NCBI GenBank assembly: GCA_964343195.1
Contig: CAYFIR010000131.1
Span: 1-18,194, forward strand
Direction of reading: 5' to 3'
Source of the DNA: CAYVAP01 sp964343195
GTDB taxonomy: Bacteria > Bacteroidota > Bacteroidia > J057
DNA: 18,194 bases
In this document: positions 1 to 6,744 of the stretch, piece after piece
How the letters are laid out: every line of letters begins with the position of its first letter
Position numbering within the stretch: the stretch's first letter is position 1
Notes under the pieces: generated by a model
The model's database searches: none
What the model saw: the letters and a program-made list of their open reading frames with translations, nothing else
What the model was told of the DNA's origin: nothing
Translations under genes and position numbers: made by a program

Positions 1-162
1 GGCTTGTGCGAGAGAGGGAGGAACCCAGGATTTTATAGAGCTACTTGCTCTCCTACAAAAAAGGTAGGCGATCCCGACGAGTCGGGACGGCATTTCAGAC
101 TGCCCTGCAGGTCACCCCGAGCGCCAATGCCAGGCCAAGGTCCTACTTGGATCATATCAGCC
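1..162. other. Intergenic left edge with two hairpins
   Basis: I see no credible gene here. Two inverted repeats are visible: CCTAC/GTAGG with a 7-nt loop (52-68) and a perfect 7-bp stem TCCCGAC/GTCGGGA with a 2-nt centre (72-87). A further CCAAG/CTTGG dyad (135-150) lies 12 bp past the stop of the minus-strand gene ending at 163. None carries a T-run that would make it a clear intrinsic terminator, although any of them could stabilise a 3' end. Confidence 0.5.
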
Positions 163-1134
163 TCATGTGCTGACTTTTCCCTCGATCCCCAGGTGCACAA
201 TCCGTCCACCAGTCTGATTGACAGGGTTCACGCTTTTTCCGATGATGATGCCATCCTCTGGCGCTTCGTATTCGCGGATAATGTCGCCAAATACATTTCG
301 CACTATAGCGATTCGTTGCCCGGCCTTTACCCGATCGGTAATCTGAGGGAATACCTCAAGTAGCCCCCCGGCATTGGTGTAGATCCAATAGGAACGGCCA
401 CAGTACACGGCGGGATCCTCAGGCTTCACAATCTCATTATCGGTCATGCCTAAATGACCAAGCACATTGTGCGCACCTGTAATAGCCGAGCGGATCATAC
501 CTCGCTGGAACTTCTGGGGATCTCCCGCCTCCACCGTAATGGCCTTGATCCCGATCTCCGACGCAGCATAACGCAGGGTTCCATCCTGTCCTTCATTGTT
601 CACGATGATCTGAGCATTTTGAAGGTAGGCGAGTTCTGCTGCAACCGGATCATGCATATCGGCCCGGATATAATAGGAATTGATGCGGCCCATACTCGCG
701 GTATGCAGGTCCAGCAGGTAGTCAAAATGACGGACAATCTTCTTGATAATGCGGTAGGCATACACCTCGCTGGTATTGCCATCGGCCCGTCCTGTCATGA
801 TCCGGTTCAGGTCCTGGTCATCATTGAACCGACGCTGGTTCATCAAAAAACCAGGGACGTTTACCACGGGAACTCCCACAAGGGTGCCCCTTAGGGACTC
901 CACATCTATCTGCTGAAACACTCGCTGGATCACAGACAGGCCGTTTAGCTCATTGCCATGTACAGCTGCAGTAAGGCCCAGGACGGGACCATCCTTCTTG
1001 CCACGGGCGACCATAACAGGTACATGGATTTGCTGTGCCATGCCACTTGAAACGACATGTATCCAGAATCTGGCCTGAGTGCCAGGCTTTACCAAAGACA
1101 GGTCCAGGTCTTTTATTACGGGTATATCAATCAT
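163..1134 (-). CDS. Succinylglutamate desuccinylase/aspartoacylase-family zinc hydrolase
   Basis: A 323-residue protein of the AstE/AspA (M14-like carboxypeptidase fold) family, which hydrolyses amide bonds of N-acyl amino acids or peptide-like substrates in the cytoplasm. Visible marks are the zinc-binding HGNE motif (His59, Glu62), the third ligand in DLHTA (His144), the substrate-binding stretch RRFNDDQDLNR (101-111) and ITVEAG with the probable catalytic Glu202. No signal peptide is seen. The length suits the family. It starts 31 bp after the stop of the ATP-grasp-like gene upstream (1166-2611, same strand), so the two are probably co-transcribed. Family members often sit beside RimK-type ligases. 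The true substrate cannot be read from the sequence. The ATG is preceded by heptameric repeats rather than a Shine-Dalgarno sequence. Confidence 0.88.
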   Translation of the reverse strand: MIDIPVIKDLDLSLVKPGTQARFWIHVVSSGMAQQIHVPVMVARGKKDGPVLGLTAAVHGNELNGLSVIQRVFQQIDVESLRGTLVGVPVVNVPGFLMNQRRFNDDQDLNRIMTGRADGNTSEVYAYRIIKKIVRHFDYLLDLHTASMGRINSYYIRADMHDPVAAELAYLQNAQIIVNNEGQDGTLRYAASEIGIKAITVEAGDPQKFQRGMIRSAITGAHNVLGHLGMTDNEIVKPEDPAVYCGRSYWIYTNAGGLLEVFPQITDRVKAGQRIAIVRNVFGDIIREYEAPEDGIIIGKSVNPVNQTGGRIVHLGIEGKVST

Positions 1135-1159
1135 TATTCATTGGGCATTGGGTATTGAT
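1132..1159 (-). repeat. Heptameric tandem repeat running into the start codon
   Basis: On the minus strand the units read ATCAATA, CCCAATG, CCCAATG and AATAATG. The last three bases of the final unit are the start codon of the aspartoacylase-like gene. The repeat fills nearly all of the 31-bp gap to the gene upstream. Its two earlier ATGs lie in the other two frames and hit stops within a few codons. Confidence 0.6.
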
Positions 1160-1165
1160 CCTTGT

Positions 1166-2611
1166 TTACTGAGGCAGTATTTCTTCGATCAGTGCCGGAT
1201 CATCATTGAGTGAACGGAACAATCGGGGCTTTAGCTTGCCCTTTTGACTAATCAGGGTAGTGGACATTTTGTCAATCGCAATCAGGGAAAGTACCGTTTG
1301 TATGTAGCCTTCAATCAGGTCATCCACACTGATTCCCAGCTTGTTGAAGTCTCTGCGATCCATCATCACCAATCGGGAACTATCTGATGAGAAGGTTCCA
1401 TCTTCCAGTTTGATGGACAGGTTGGTTCCCAGCATTTCCCACGAATCCGCTCCCTGTTCGATGGTGTCCACAAGTGGTTTGGACGCACGACGCGCATAAA
1501 TCGCCAGTGGTCTCAGCCCACTTTCAAAGCTCCCCACCATCATGCGAATATCGGCCACGTAGCTGTTGTTCAGCTTGGAGGGCATGGTTCCGACGTGATA
1601 ATACTTTCCCTCCGAAGTCGTAGAGCTCCACTGGTAGTTGCCGATCAGGCTCTGGACTATGAACATGTTATAGTCAAAATCCATTTCCATGAAGGCATCC
1701 AACTCTGCCTGATTCACCAGGGTAAAGACTCCCTGACCAGCATTGGCATAAGGCACCTTGACCACCGCCTGGCCTCCCAGACGCTTTACCCACAGGGGGA
1801 TCTCATTTTTATTCACGTCCCAAATCGTCTCCGGGATATTGATCGAAAGGCCTTTCTCCTGGATTTCTGCATTGAAGAAATCGTAGGCCTTGGCAGCCAT
1901 GGTCTTGTTTCGGCCACCTGCCAGACAGGAGATGATCGGGTTGAGAATAAGTGTTTTGGAATGAACAGGAATGCGGTTCCAGGGCTTCTGGGTAACATAC
2001 CGAAATGCCGCCCGGATGGAGTGCCACTGTTCCTCATCATCCCGAATGTGCATGATGCCATCATCAAATCGTACCGATGGATCAGACTCATTGTTATAAA
2101 ACGGAACCAGAAAAACCGGTTCCTCCATTACTTCCGCCATAGCTGCTGCATAGCCAGAAGCTTCCATATAGTTTTTATCAAAAATGACAGCCAATCCACC
2201 TTTTATCTTCAGCCTGCGCGCTTTCAGGATGCGTTTGAAGGTATTGGCCATATATTGGGAATATCCACCCATCTCCCTGTTTTCATCGAGGAGTGGCATG
2301 GACTTTTGCCCACTGGGACTGGAGTTGGTTTCAATGACCACCATCTTGCGGTTACCATTCGCATCGGTTACGTGAAACAGGTCGGCACCCGCATGAAAGA
2401 AATGCCTTGGCTGGTAAGTCAGTAATTCCTCCAACAGGGTACGATCCACCTGGGGATTCAGGTGGCAATACCGGCTTACAATGCGCTCCGGCTCCAGGTT
2501 CATGAAGTACGATACCAATGGATGAATCTGTGCATTCAGAGCCTTGGGATACCAGTGGCGGTTGGGATCAAAACTCCCGGGGTTAACAATCTCTGTGGAT
2601 GTGTGTTTCAT
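1166..2611 (-). CDS. ATP-grasp-like ligase, apparently circularly permuted
   Basis: A 481-residue soluble protein with the pieces of an ATP-grasp carboxylate-amine ligase in permuted order. The magnesium-binding strand that normally comes last (AG-D-F...ETNSSPSG, with Glu94, Asn96, Pro99 and Gly101) lies near the N-terminus. The ATP-binding part follows: VVKVPYANAGQGV with Lys285 and a Gly loop at 292-294, the hinge-like MFIVQS (316-321), ADIRMMVG with Asp354 and Arg356, and TNLS (397-400). The AGGRNKTMAAKAYDFFN stretch (231-247) precedes the Lys strand. Known permuted ATP-grasps include glutathionylspermidine synthase-like enzymes; RimK shows the normal order. The neighbouring hydrolase suggests that one enzyme makes and the other cleaves an amide bond, but the substrate is unknown. 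The ATG is followed by a normal coding frame, and a near-consensus promoter lies upstream (2643-2673). Confidence 0.72.
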   Translation of the reverse strand: MKHTSTEIVNPGSFDPNRHWYPKALNAQIHPLVSYFMNLEPERIVSRYCHLNPQVDRTLLEELLTYQPRHFFHAGADLFHVTDANGNRKMVVIETNSSPSGQKSMPLLDENREMGGYSQYMANTFKRILKARRLKIKGGLAVIFDKNYMEASGYAAAMAEVMEEPVFLVPFYNNESDPSVRFDDGIMHIRDDEEQWHSIRAAFRYVTQKPWNRIPVHSKTLILNPIISCLAGGRNKTMAAKAYDFFNAEIQEKGLSINIPETIWDVNKNEIPLWVKRLGGQAVVKVPYANAGQGVFTLVNQAELDAFMEMDFDYNMFIVQSLIGNYQWSSTTSEGKYYHVGTMPSKLNNSYVADIRMMVGSFESGLRPLAIYARRASKPLVDTIEQGADSWEMLGTNLSIKLEDGTFSSDSSRLVMMDRRDFNKLGISVDDLIEGYIQTVLSLIAIDKMSTTLISQKGKLKPRLFRSLNDDPALIEEILPQ

Positions 2612-2642
2612 GACAATGATTTCTTGGGTTATTGAAAATCAT

Positions 2643-2673
2643 GAAAGGTAAATAGCGGGAATACCACGATAAA
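2643..2673 (-). promoter_or_regulatory. Candidate Bacteroidota promoter for the ATP-grasp/hydrolase pair
   Basis: On the minus strand TTTA (2673-2670) and TACCTTTC (2650-2643) are separated by 19 bp. The consensus is TTTG, about 19 bp, TAnnTTTG, so each box has one mismatch. Transcription would start about 25-30 nt before the ATG at 2611. The position is good but the boxes are imperfect. Confidence 0.38.
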
Positions 2674-2930
2674 TGTTTGAATAAATCATGGTGCTTAGAT
2701 GGGAAAAAGCTCGCGAAGTAACCAACTTTTTCCTCAACTCAGTCACTTTTTTTGCCCAAAAATCGGATGCCTACAGCTCTCTACTTTCCGGAGTTCGCCA
2801 CCGCTGAAAATCAACCTGTTACCGAAGAGTTGACAGTTATTGACATTGCGTTAAATGAGGTGTTATTTTTTAGGCAAAATCGCTAAGTTTGTCAGGAAGC
2901 CACACCCAATTACTAAAAATATTGACAGAA

Positions 2931-3137
2931 GAGAGGGGAAGGGTATGGAGAGGGGAAGGGTATGAAGGCATGGAGGTATGAAGGTATGAAGGTCATAAGC
3001 AGCAATTTGCCTCCATATCCTCATAAGTAGGAGTCCAAAAATAACTACAAATGAAAGGTATGGAGGTATGAAGGTCATAAGCAGCAATTTGCCTCCATAT
3101 CCTCATATACTTCATATACTTCATATACTTCATACCT
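2931..3137. repeat. Composite repeat block: 17-mers, octamers, 44-bp direct repeats, 9-mers
   Basis: There are four layers. (1) A 17-bp unit starting GAGAGGGGAAGGG is tandemly doubled (2931-2947, 2948-2964). (2) A run of octamers with consensus GGTATGAA fills 2959-2998 (five units) and recurs at 3057-3080 (three units). (3) A 44-bp segment is repeated directly (2982-3025 and 3064-3107); it contains GGTCATAAGCAGCAATTTGC. (4) 9-bp units TTCATATAC fill 3102-3136. The octamers and 9-mers are roughly complementary (GGTATGAAG against CTTCATACC), so the whole block can fold into an imperfect hairpin. No gene is encoded. Confidence 0.8.
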
Positions 3138-3170
3138 ATATAATTCTCCCCAACTACTTAAGGCGAAACG

Positions 3171-3205
3171 GCCAACATTGAACTACGAACTTCAAACCGT
3201 CAACT
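3171..3205 (+). repeat. Degenerate heptameric repeat just before the recG start
   Basis: Five 7-bp steps can be read: GCCAACA, TTGAACT, ACGAACT, TCAAACC and GTCAACT. They share an AAC core at constant phase. The array ends 4 bp before the proposed TTG start of recG, so it would form the immediate 5' leader. Confidence 0.5.
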
Positions 3206-3209
3206 AATC

Positions 3210-5312
3210 TTGCATCCCATCTGGCAAAAGGACATCATGTACCTCAAGAAGGTCGGCCCCAAGCGCGCCGAGCTCTTGCGGACCGAATGTCGAATTGCTA
3301 CCTATCGGGACTTGCTGGAGTACTTTCCCCGCAAATACGTAGATAGGAGCAAGGTCATGAAAGTAGGCGAGGTCCCTCCCGGGGCCGATGTACAAGCCAC
3401 TTTCGTAGGAAAAATTACCCGCTTTGACCTACAGAGCAGCCGCAAGGGACGCAGCATCCTCAGTGCCAACTTTACCGACGGCAGTGGCAACCTTGAGCTG
3501 AAATGGTTCCAGGGAATACGCTGGGTCCAAAACTCCCTAAAGGCTGGGGAGGAGGTTGCCATATTTGGCAAGCCTACCTGGTACCAGAGCAAAATGCAGA
3601 TCGTCCATCCCGAAATCGACCACATCAGCTCCGACGGGGCTCGAAAAACCCAGCAGATCGTTCCATACTACCCCTCCTCGGACAAGCTCAGCCGTATCGG
3701 CCTCGACGCCAGAGGATTCCGGGATTTGTTGCACCAGCTACTGGAAGAGACCCGCCCCTACCTGGAAGAAACGCTCCCTCCTACCCTGCTCCAGCAGCAG
3801 GGCCTGATGTCGCGGCCAGAAGCCCTGCTACAAATTCATTTCCCCAACGACTTTGACCAGTTGGAAAAGGCCATCTATCGACTCAAGTTCGAGGAACTGT
3901 TTTACTTCCAACTCATGCTGGCCCGACGGCGCAAGGTCGCCAAGTCAGAGAACCAGGCAGCACCCTTCCCTCAAATTGGGGACTACTTCAACGGCTTTTA
4001 TGAACATCACATGCCGTTTGAACTAACGGGAGCTCAGAAGCGAGTCCTGAAGGAAGTCCGCAAAGACCTGAGGCGCAATGTCCAGATGAACCGCCTCGTG
4101 CAGGGTGACGTCGGCAGTGGCAAAACCATGGTCGCTTTCATGAGCATGCTCATGGCCAAAGACAACGGCTTCCAGACAGCCATGATGGCCCCTACGGCCA
4201 TTCTTGCCGAACAACATTACCGCAAACTGGGCAAACTCGCAGAAAAAGTTGGCATGGGTACGGCCTTGCTCGTAGGGGGTCAGCGTAAAAAAGAACGCCG
4301 CGAAATCCTGGAGCAAGTGGCTTCCGGCGAGGCCGATATCGTGATTGGCACACATGCCCTGATCGAAGATCCGGTGGTCTTCAAACGGCTGGGGCTCGTC
4401 GTGATCGACGAGCAGCACAAATTTGGCGTCATGCAGCGCGCCAAACTCTGGGGAAAGGCCGATCCCTTTCCGCACAATATGATCATGACGGCAACCCCCA
4501 TTCCGCGCACCCTGGCCATGACGGTCTATGGCGATGTGGATGTCTCGGTCATCGACGAGTTGCCTCCCGGTCGGCAGCCGATCCAGACCATGGTTCACGG
4601 CGAGGGCAAGCGCCTGGAGGTCTTTGGTTTCATCAAGCGGGAGCTGCAGAAAGGACGGCAGGCATATGTCGTGTATCCCCTGGTGGAAGAGTCTGAAAAG
4701 CTGGACCTACTGGCAGCAGAAAAGGGCCACGAGTTGCTGGAACGCCATTTTGAAGGGTTTAGAGTGGGACTTGTCCATGGCAAAATGAAGCCGGAAGACA
4801 AGGAAATGGAGATGATGCGCTTTGTCCGAAAAGAAACCCACATATTGGTTTCTACCACAGTTATCGAAGTCGGGGTCGATGTCCCAAACAGTACCATCAT
4901 GGTCATCGAAAATGCGGAGCGCTTTGGGCTTTCGCAATTACACCAGTTGCGTGGCCGGGTCGGCCGGGGGGGAGGACAGTCGTACTGCATCCTGATGGCA
5001 GGCAAAAAGGTCAGCGCCGACGGGCGCAAGCGCCTCAAGGCCATGCGGGACACGACCGATGGCTTCAAGATCGCAGAGATCGACCTGGAACTGCGTGGCC
5101 CGGGAGACTTCCTGGGCACTCGCCAGAGTGGATTACCCCAGTTCCAGCTTGCCAATGTCGTAGAAGATCAGCCCATCCTTCATGCTGCACGTCAGGTTGC
5201 CTTTGACATTGTCGCCCAGGATCCTGGCCTGCGGCTTCCCCAGCATGAAAACCTAAGGTTGCATTATCGACGATATGTACGAGCTCAGGCCCATTTGTCA
5301 ACGGTGGCCTAA
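3210..5312 (+). CDS. recG: ATP-dependent DNA helicase RecG
   Basis: RecG is a superfamily 2 helicase that remodels stalled replication forks and Holliday junctions. The 700 residues are close to the roughly 690 of E. coli RecG. The N-terminal wedge/OB domain begins with YLKKVGPKRAELL and holds the OB fold at about 60-150. Helicase motifs follow in order: Walker A GDVGSGKT (299-306), DEQH (400-403), TATPIPRT (427-434), TTVIEVGVDVPN and QLRGRVGRG (579-587). The start is uncertain. TTG at 3210 gives nine residues before the first ATG (3237); RecG proteins usually have a few residues before the LKKVGP motif, so TTG is preferred. An in-frame TAA at 3159 limits any further extension. The gene stands alone, with repeat-rich spacers on both sides. 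Confidence 0.96.
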   Translation: MHPIWQKDIMYLKKVGPKRAELLRTECRIATYRDLLEYFPRKYVDRSKVMKVGEVPPGADVQATFVGKITRFDLQSSRKGRSILSANFTDGSGNLELKWFQGIRWVQNSLKAGEEVAIFGKPTWYQSKMQIVHPEIDHISSDGARKTQQIVPYYPSSDKLSRIGLDARGFRDLLHQLLEETRPYLEETLPPTLLQQQGLMSRPEALLQIHFPNDFDQLEKAIYRLKFEELFYFQLMLARRRKVAKSENQAAPFPQIGDYFNGFYEHHMPFELTGAQKRVLKEVRKDLRRNVQMNRLVQGDVGSGKTMVAFMSMLMAKDNGFQTAMMAPTAILAEQHYRKLGKLAEKVGMGTALLVGGQRKKERREILEQVASGEADIVIGTHALIEDPVVFKRLGLVVIDEQHKFGVMQRAKLWGKADPFPHNMIMTATPIPRTLAMTVYGDVDVSVIDELPPGRQPIQTMVHGEGKRLEVFGFIKRELQKGRQAYVVYPLVEESEKLDLLAAEKGHELLERHFEGFRVGLVHGKMKPEDKEMEMMRFVRKETHILVSTTVIEVGVDVPNSTIMVIENAERFGLSQLHQLRGRVGRGGGQSYCILMAGKKVSADGRKRLKAMRDTTDGFKIAEIDLELRGPGDFLGTRQSGLPQFQLANVVEDQPILHAARQVAFDIVAQDPGLRLPQHENLRLHYRRYVRAQAHLSTVA

Positions 5313-5456
5313 TCTGGACTTTATGCATTTTTTTAATGAGAAAAATCCCCACACAGGGTCTGAAAACCACATTTTAGAATTAAAAAACCTCAGGGTTTCA
5401 GGCTGATGTTGATTAATTCGGAGTCCAGAGCAGATACCACTGGGCGTCAGAGGCGC

Positions 5457-5539
5457 TGTAACAGTACGTTTCGCTTCAGAGAAGCTCACGAGCGAAACCG
5501 CTATAGCGGTTCTAAACAGTTTTCCGTCCATAAGGACGG
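5457..5539. repeat. REP-like hairpin cluster
   Basis: Consecutive perfect stems are visible: GTTTCGCT/AGCGAAAC (5468-5475 with 5491-5498), which competes with an inner GCTTC-AGA-GAAGC hairpin (5473-5485); AACCGC-TATA-GCGGTT (5496-5511); and CCGTCC-ATAA-GGACGG (5524-5539). The density of short GC-rich hairpins resembles REP elements. No transposase is present in the window. Confidence 0.6.
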
Positions 5540-5596
5540 GCTGGTGAAAGCCTGTGCTGAACAACGTGAAGTACCTAGAGCCGACACCCACCGTCT

Positions 5597-5617
5597 TCTA
5601 GTCTCTGACTTCTGACA
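5597..5617. repeat. Short heptameric tandem repeat
   Basis: Three 7-bp units can be read: TCTAGTC, TCTGACT and TCTGACA. The array is short and would be weak alone, but it matches the heptamer style of other gaps in this window. Confidence 0.4.
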
Positions 5618-5718
5618 TGCCATAGCGCTTGGAAATGAGTGCCATTTTGCATAAAGTCCAGCTAATAGAGCATTGCCAAATAATTGAACGATGCTCAACC
5701 TCCTCCAAAAAGCAATTT

Positions 5719-5760
5719 CAGATATCTGGTTTAATTCACCAACGCCAGGTGAAGATATCA
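5719..5760. promoter_or_regulatory. Nested dyad, candidate operator upstream of the LuxR gene
   Basis: A perfect palindrome CAGATATCTG (5719-5728) is followed by TTCACC-N7-GGTGAA (5735-5753), and a second GATATC (5754-5759) closes the element. It lies about 75 bp upstream of the promoter's -33 box. It could be a regulator-binding site or an RNA hairpin; the sequence alone does not decide. Confidence 0.35.
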
Positions 5761-5832
5761 AACACAATTAGTATCCAGATTACACTTTTCAATCATTACC
5801 CTAATCGAAACAATTTGCCAAAAATTGAATAT

Positions 5833-5864
5833 TTTGCAAATTCGGTCTCCAAAATTTAACTTTG
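5833..5864 (+). promoter_or_regulatory. Bacteroidota-type promoter of the PAS-LuxR gene
   Basis: TTTG (5833-5836), a 20-bp spacer and TAACTTTG (5857-5864) match the Bacteroidota consensus TTTG / TAnnTTTG exactly in both boxes. Transcription would start near 5870, leaving a leader of only about 10 nt before the ATG at 5881. This fits the weak use of Shine-Dalgarno sequences in the phylum. Confidence 0.7.
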
Positions 5865-5880
5865 GCTCAATACCCCCTAC

Positions 5881-6645
5881 ATGAGCGAACGAAAAATACT
5901 ACAAGCATGGGAGCATTATGATGCTCATTTCACTCCGGAAACCACCGATCTTTCCATCGCCCAGGTCCGTCAGAGGCTGGGAGCTGTTTTTTGCCCGGGG
6001 CCCTATTACTTTTACGTATTTGACTTTAGCACCAAAGTATTTGATCTGGTAAGCAACGAGGTAGAATCCATGTTAGGGGTGTCCGTGGACGAATTTAACG
6101 TCCCGACATTTCTTGCCCGGATTCACCCTGATGATATGATGTTCGTCTCTCAGTGCGAAATGACAGCAGGCCAGTTTCTCTTTCAGGAAATCCCCACTGG
6201 CGACATGCTGAAGTACAAGGTGACCTACGCAGCCCGAGTCAAATTCGCAGATGGAAATTATCGCATGATCCTACATCAGGCCATGGGACTCACCATGGAT
6301 GAAAGCGGCCGTCTGGGGAAAGTCCTGGCTGTCCATAGTGACATCAGCCACATGAATCCAGGAAATCCCTATACCATGTCATTTCTGGGGATTGCAGGGG
6401 CAGAGTCAAGAGTAGGCGTCGATCCACGTAGCAATGGAAAAAAAGGCAAAAAGTCCCTGTTAACCGATCGGGAAACTGAGGTACTTCGCCTATTGGCAGA
6501 AGGGTTGAGCGCCCCCAACATTGCCCGAGAACTGGACCTCGCCGAACCTACTATCCGTAAACATCGCGAAAACATCCTGAAAAAGACCAAGACTAAAAAC
6601 ACGGCTCATTTGATTGCATTTGCAGTAAGGAACGGCATCATTTAG
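5881..6645 (+). CDS. PAS-domain LuxR-type transcriptional regulator
   Basis: A 254-residue DNA-binding regulator. Residues about 36-158 resemble a PAS fold: YYFYVFDFSTK, then RIHPDDMMFV, the strand YRMILHQAMGLTMDESGR and a closing VHSDISH. After a basic linker (186-191, GKKGKK) comes a typical LuxR/GerE helix-turn-helix, LTDRETEVLRLLAEGLS (194-210), with APNIARELDLAEPTIRKHR as the recognition part. No receiver domain or signal peptide is present, so it probably senses a cytoplasmic ligand or partner; the signal is unknown. The ATG lies close behind a strong promoter, with a dyad further upstream that may be its own control site. The lipoprotein gene 99 bp downstream could be a target or be unrelated. 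Confidence 0.87.
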   Translation: MSERKILQAWEHYDAHFTPETTDLSIAQVRQRLGAVFCPGPYYFYVFDFSTKVFDLVSNEVESMLGVSVDEFNVPTFLARIHPDDMMFVSQCEMTAGQFLFQEIPTGDMLKYKVTYAARVKFADGNYRMILHQAMGLTMDESGRLGKVLAVHSDISHMNPGNPYTMSFLGIAGAESRVGVDPRSNGKKGKKSLLTDRETEVLRLLAEGLSAPNIARELDLAEPTIRKHRENILKKTKTKNTAHLIAFAVRNGII

Positions 6646-6744
6646 CAGAATAGCTACTTTATTATAGGAGCACTTTTCCTCGCCTAAGTATTTCCATATA
6701 TTGAAGGGTAATGCGCCCTAAATGGGTGCCAAAACTACTCTACC

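Larger units (their letters stand above)
2612..3209. other. 598-bp divergent intergenic region before recG
   Basis: This is the spacer between the divergent ATP-grasp-like gene and recG. The left half (2674-2930) is A/T-rich with no recognisable gene or RNA. The right half (2931-3209) is almost wholly repeat sequence, described separately. A reading frame at 2863-3087 on the minus strand looks membrane-like but is a by-product of the repeats. Confidence 0.6.
5313..5880. other. 568-bp intergenic region between recG and the LuxR gene
   Basis: No convincing gene is present. Short frames at 5629-5859 (+) and 5501-5767 (-) have no recognisable domain. The first 90 bp hold a weak AAACC/GGTTT dyad (about 5386-5399) that would resemble a terminator only for minus-strand transcription. 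The rest holds a hairpin cluster, a short heptamer array, a nested dyad and a promoter, each listed separately. Confidence 0.55.

Noticed and set aside
1595..2425. 276-residue plus-strand frame
   Set aside because: It lies wholly antisense to the ATP-grasp-like gene and shows no domain.
2884..2891. TAAGTTTG as a -7 box for recG
   Set aside because: No TTTG-like box lies 17-23 bp upstream, and it would leave a leader of over 300 nt through the repeat block.
2863..3087. 74-residue minus-strand frame that looks like a small membrane protein
   Set aside because: It is made of the octamer and 44-bp repeats, and its hydrophobic look comes from the repeat composition.
5629..5859. 76-residue plus-strand frame before the LuxR gene
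   Set aside because: It has no recognisable motif and overlaps the dyad and the promoter of the next gene.
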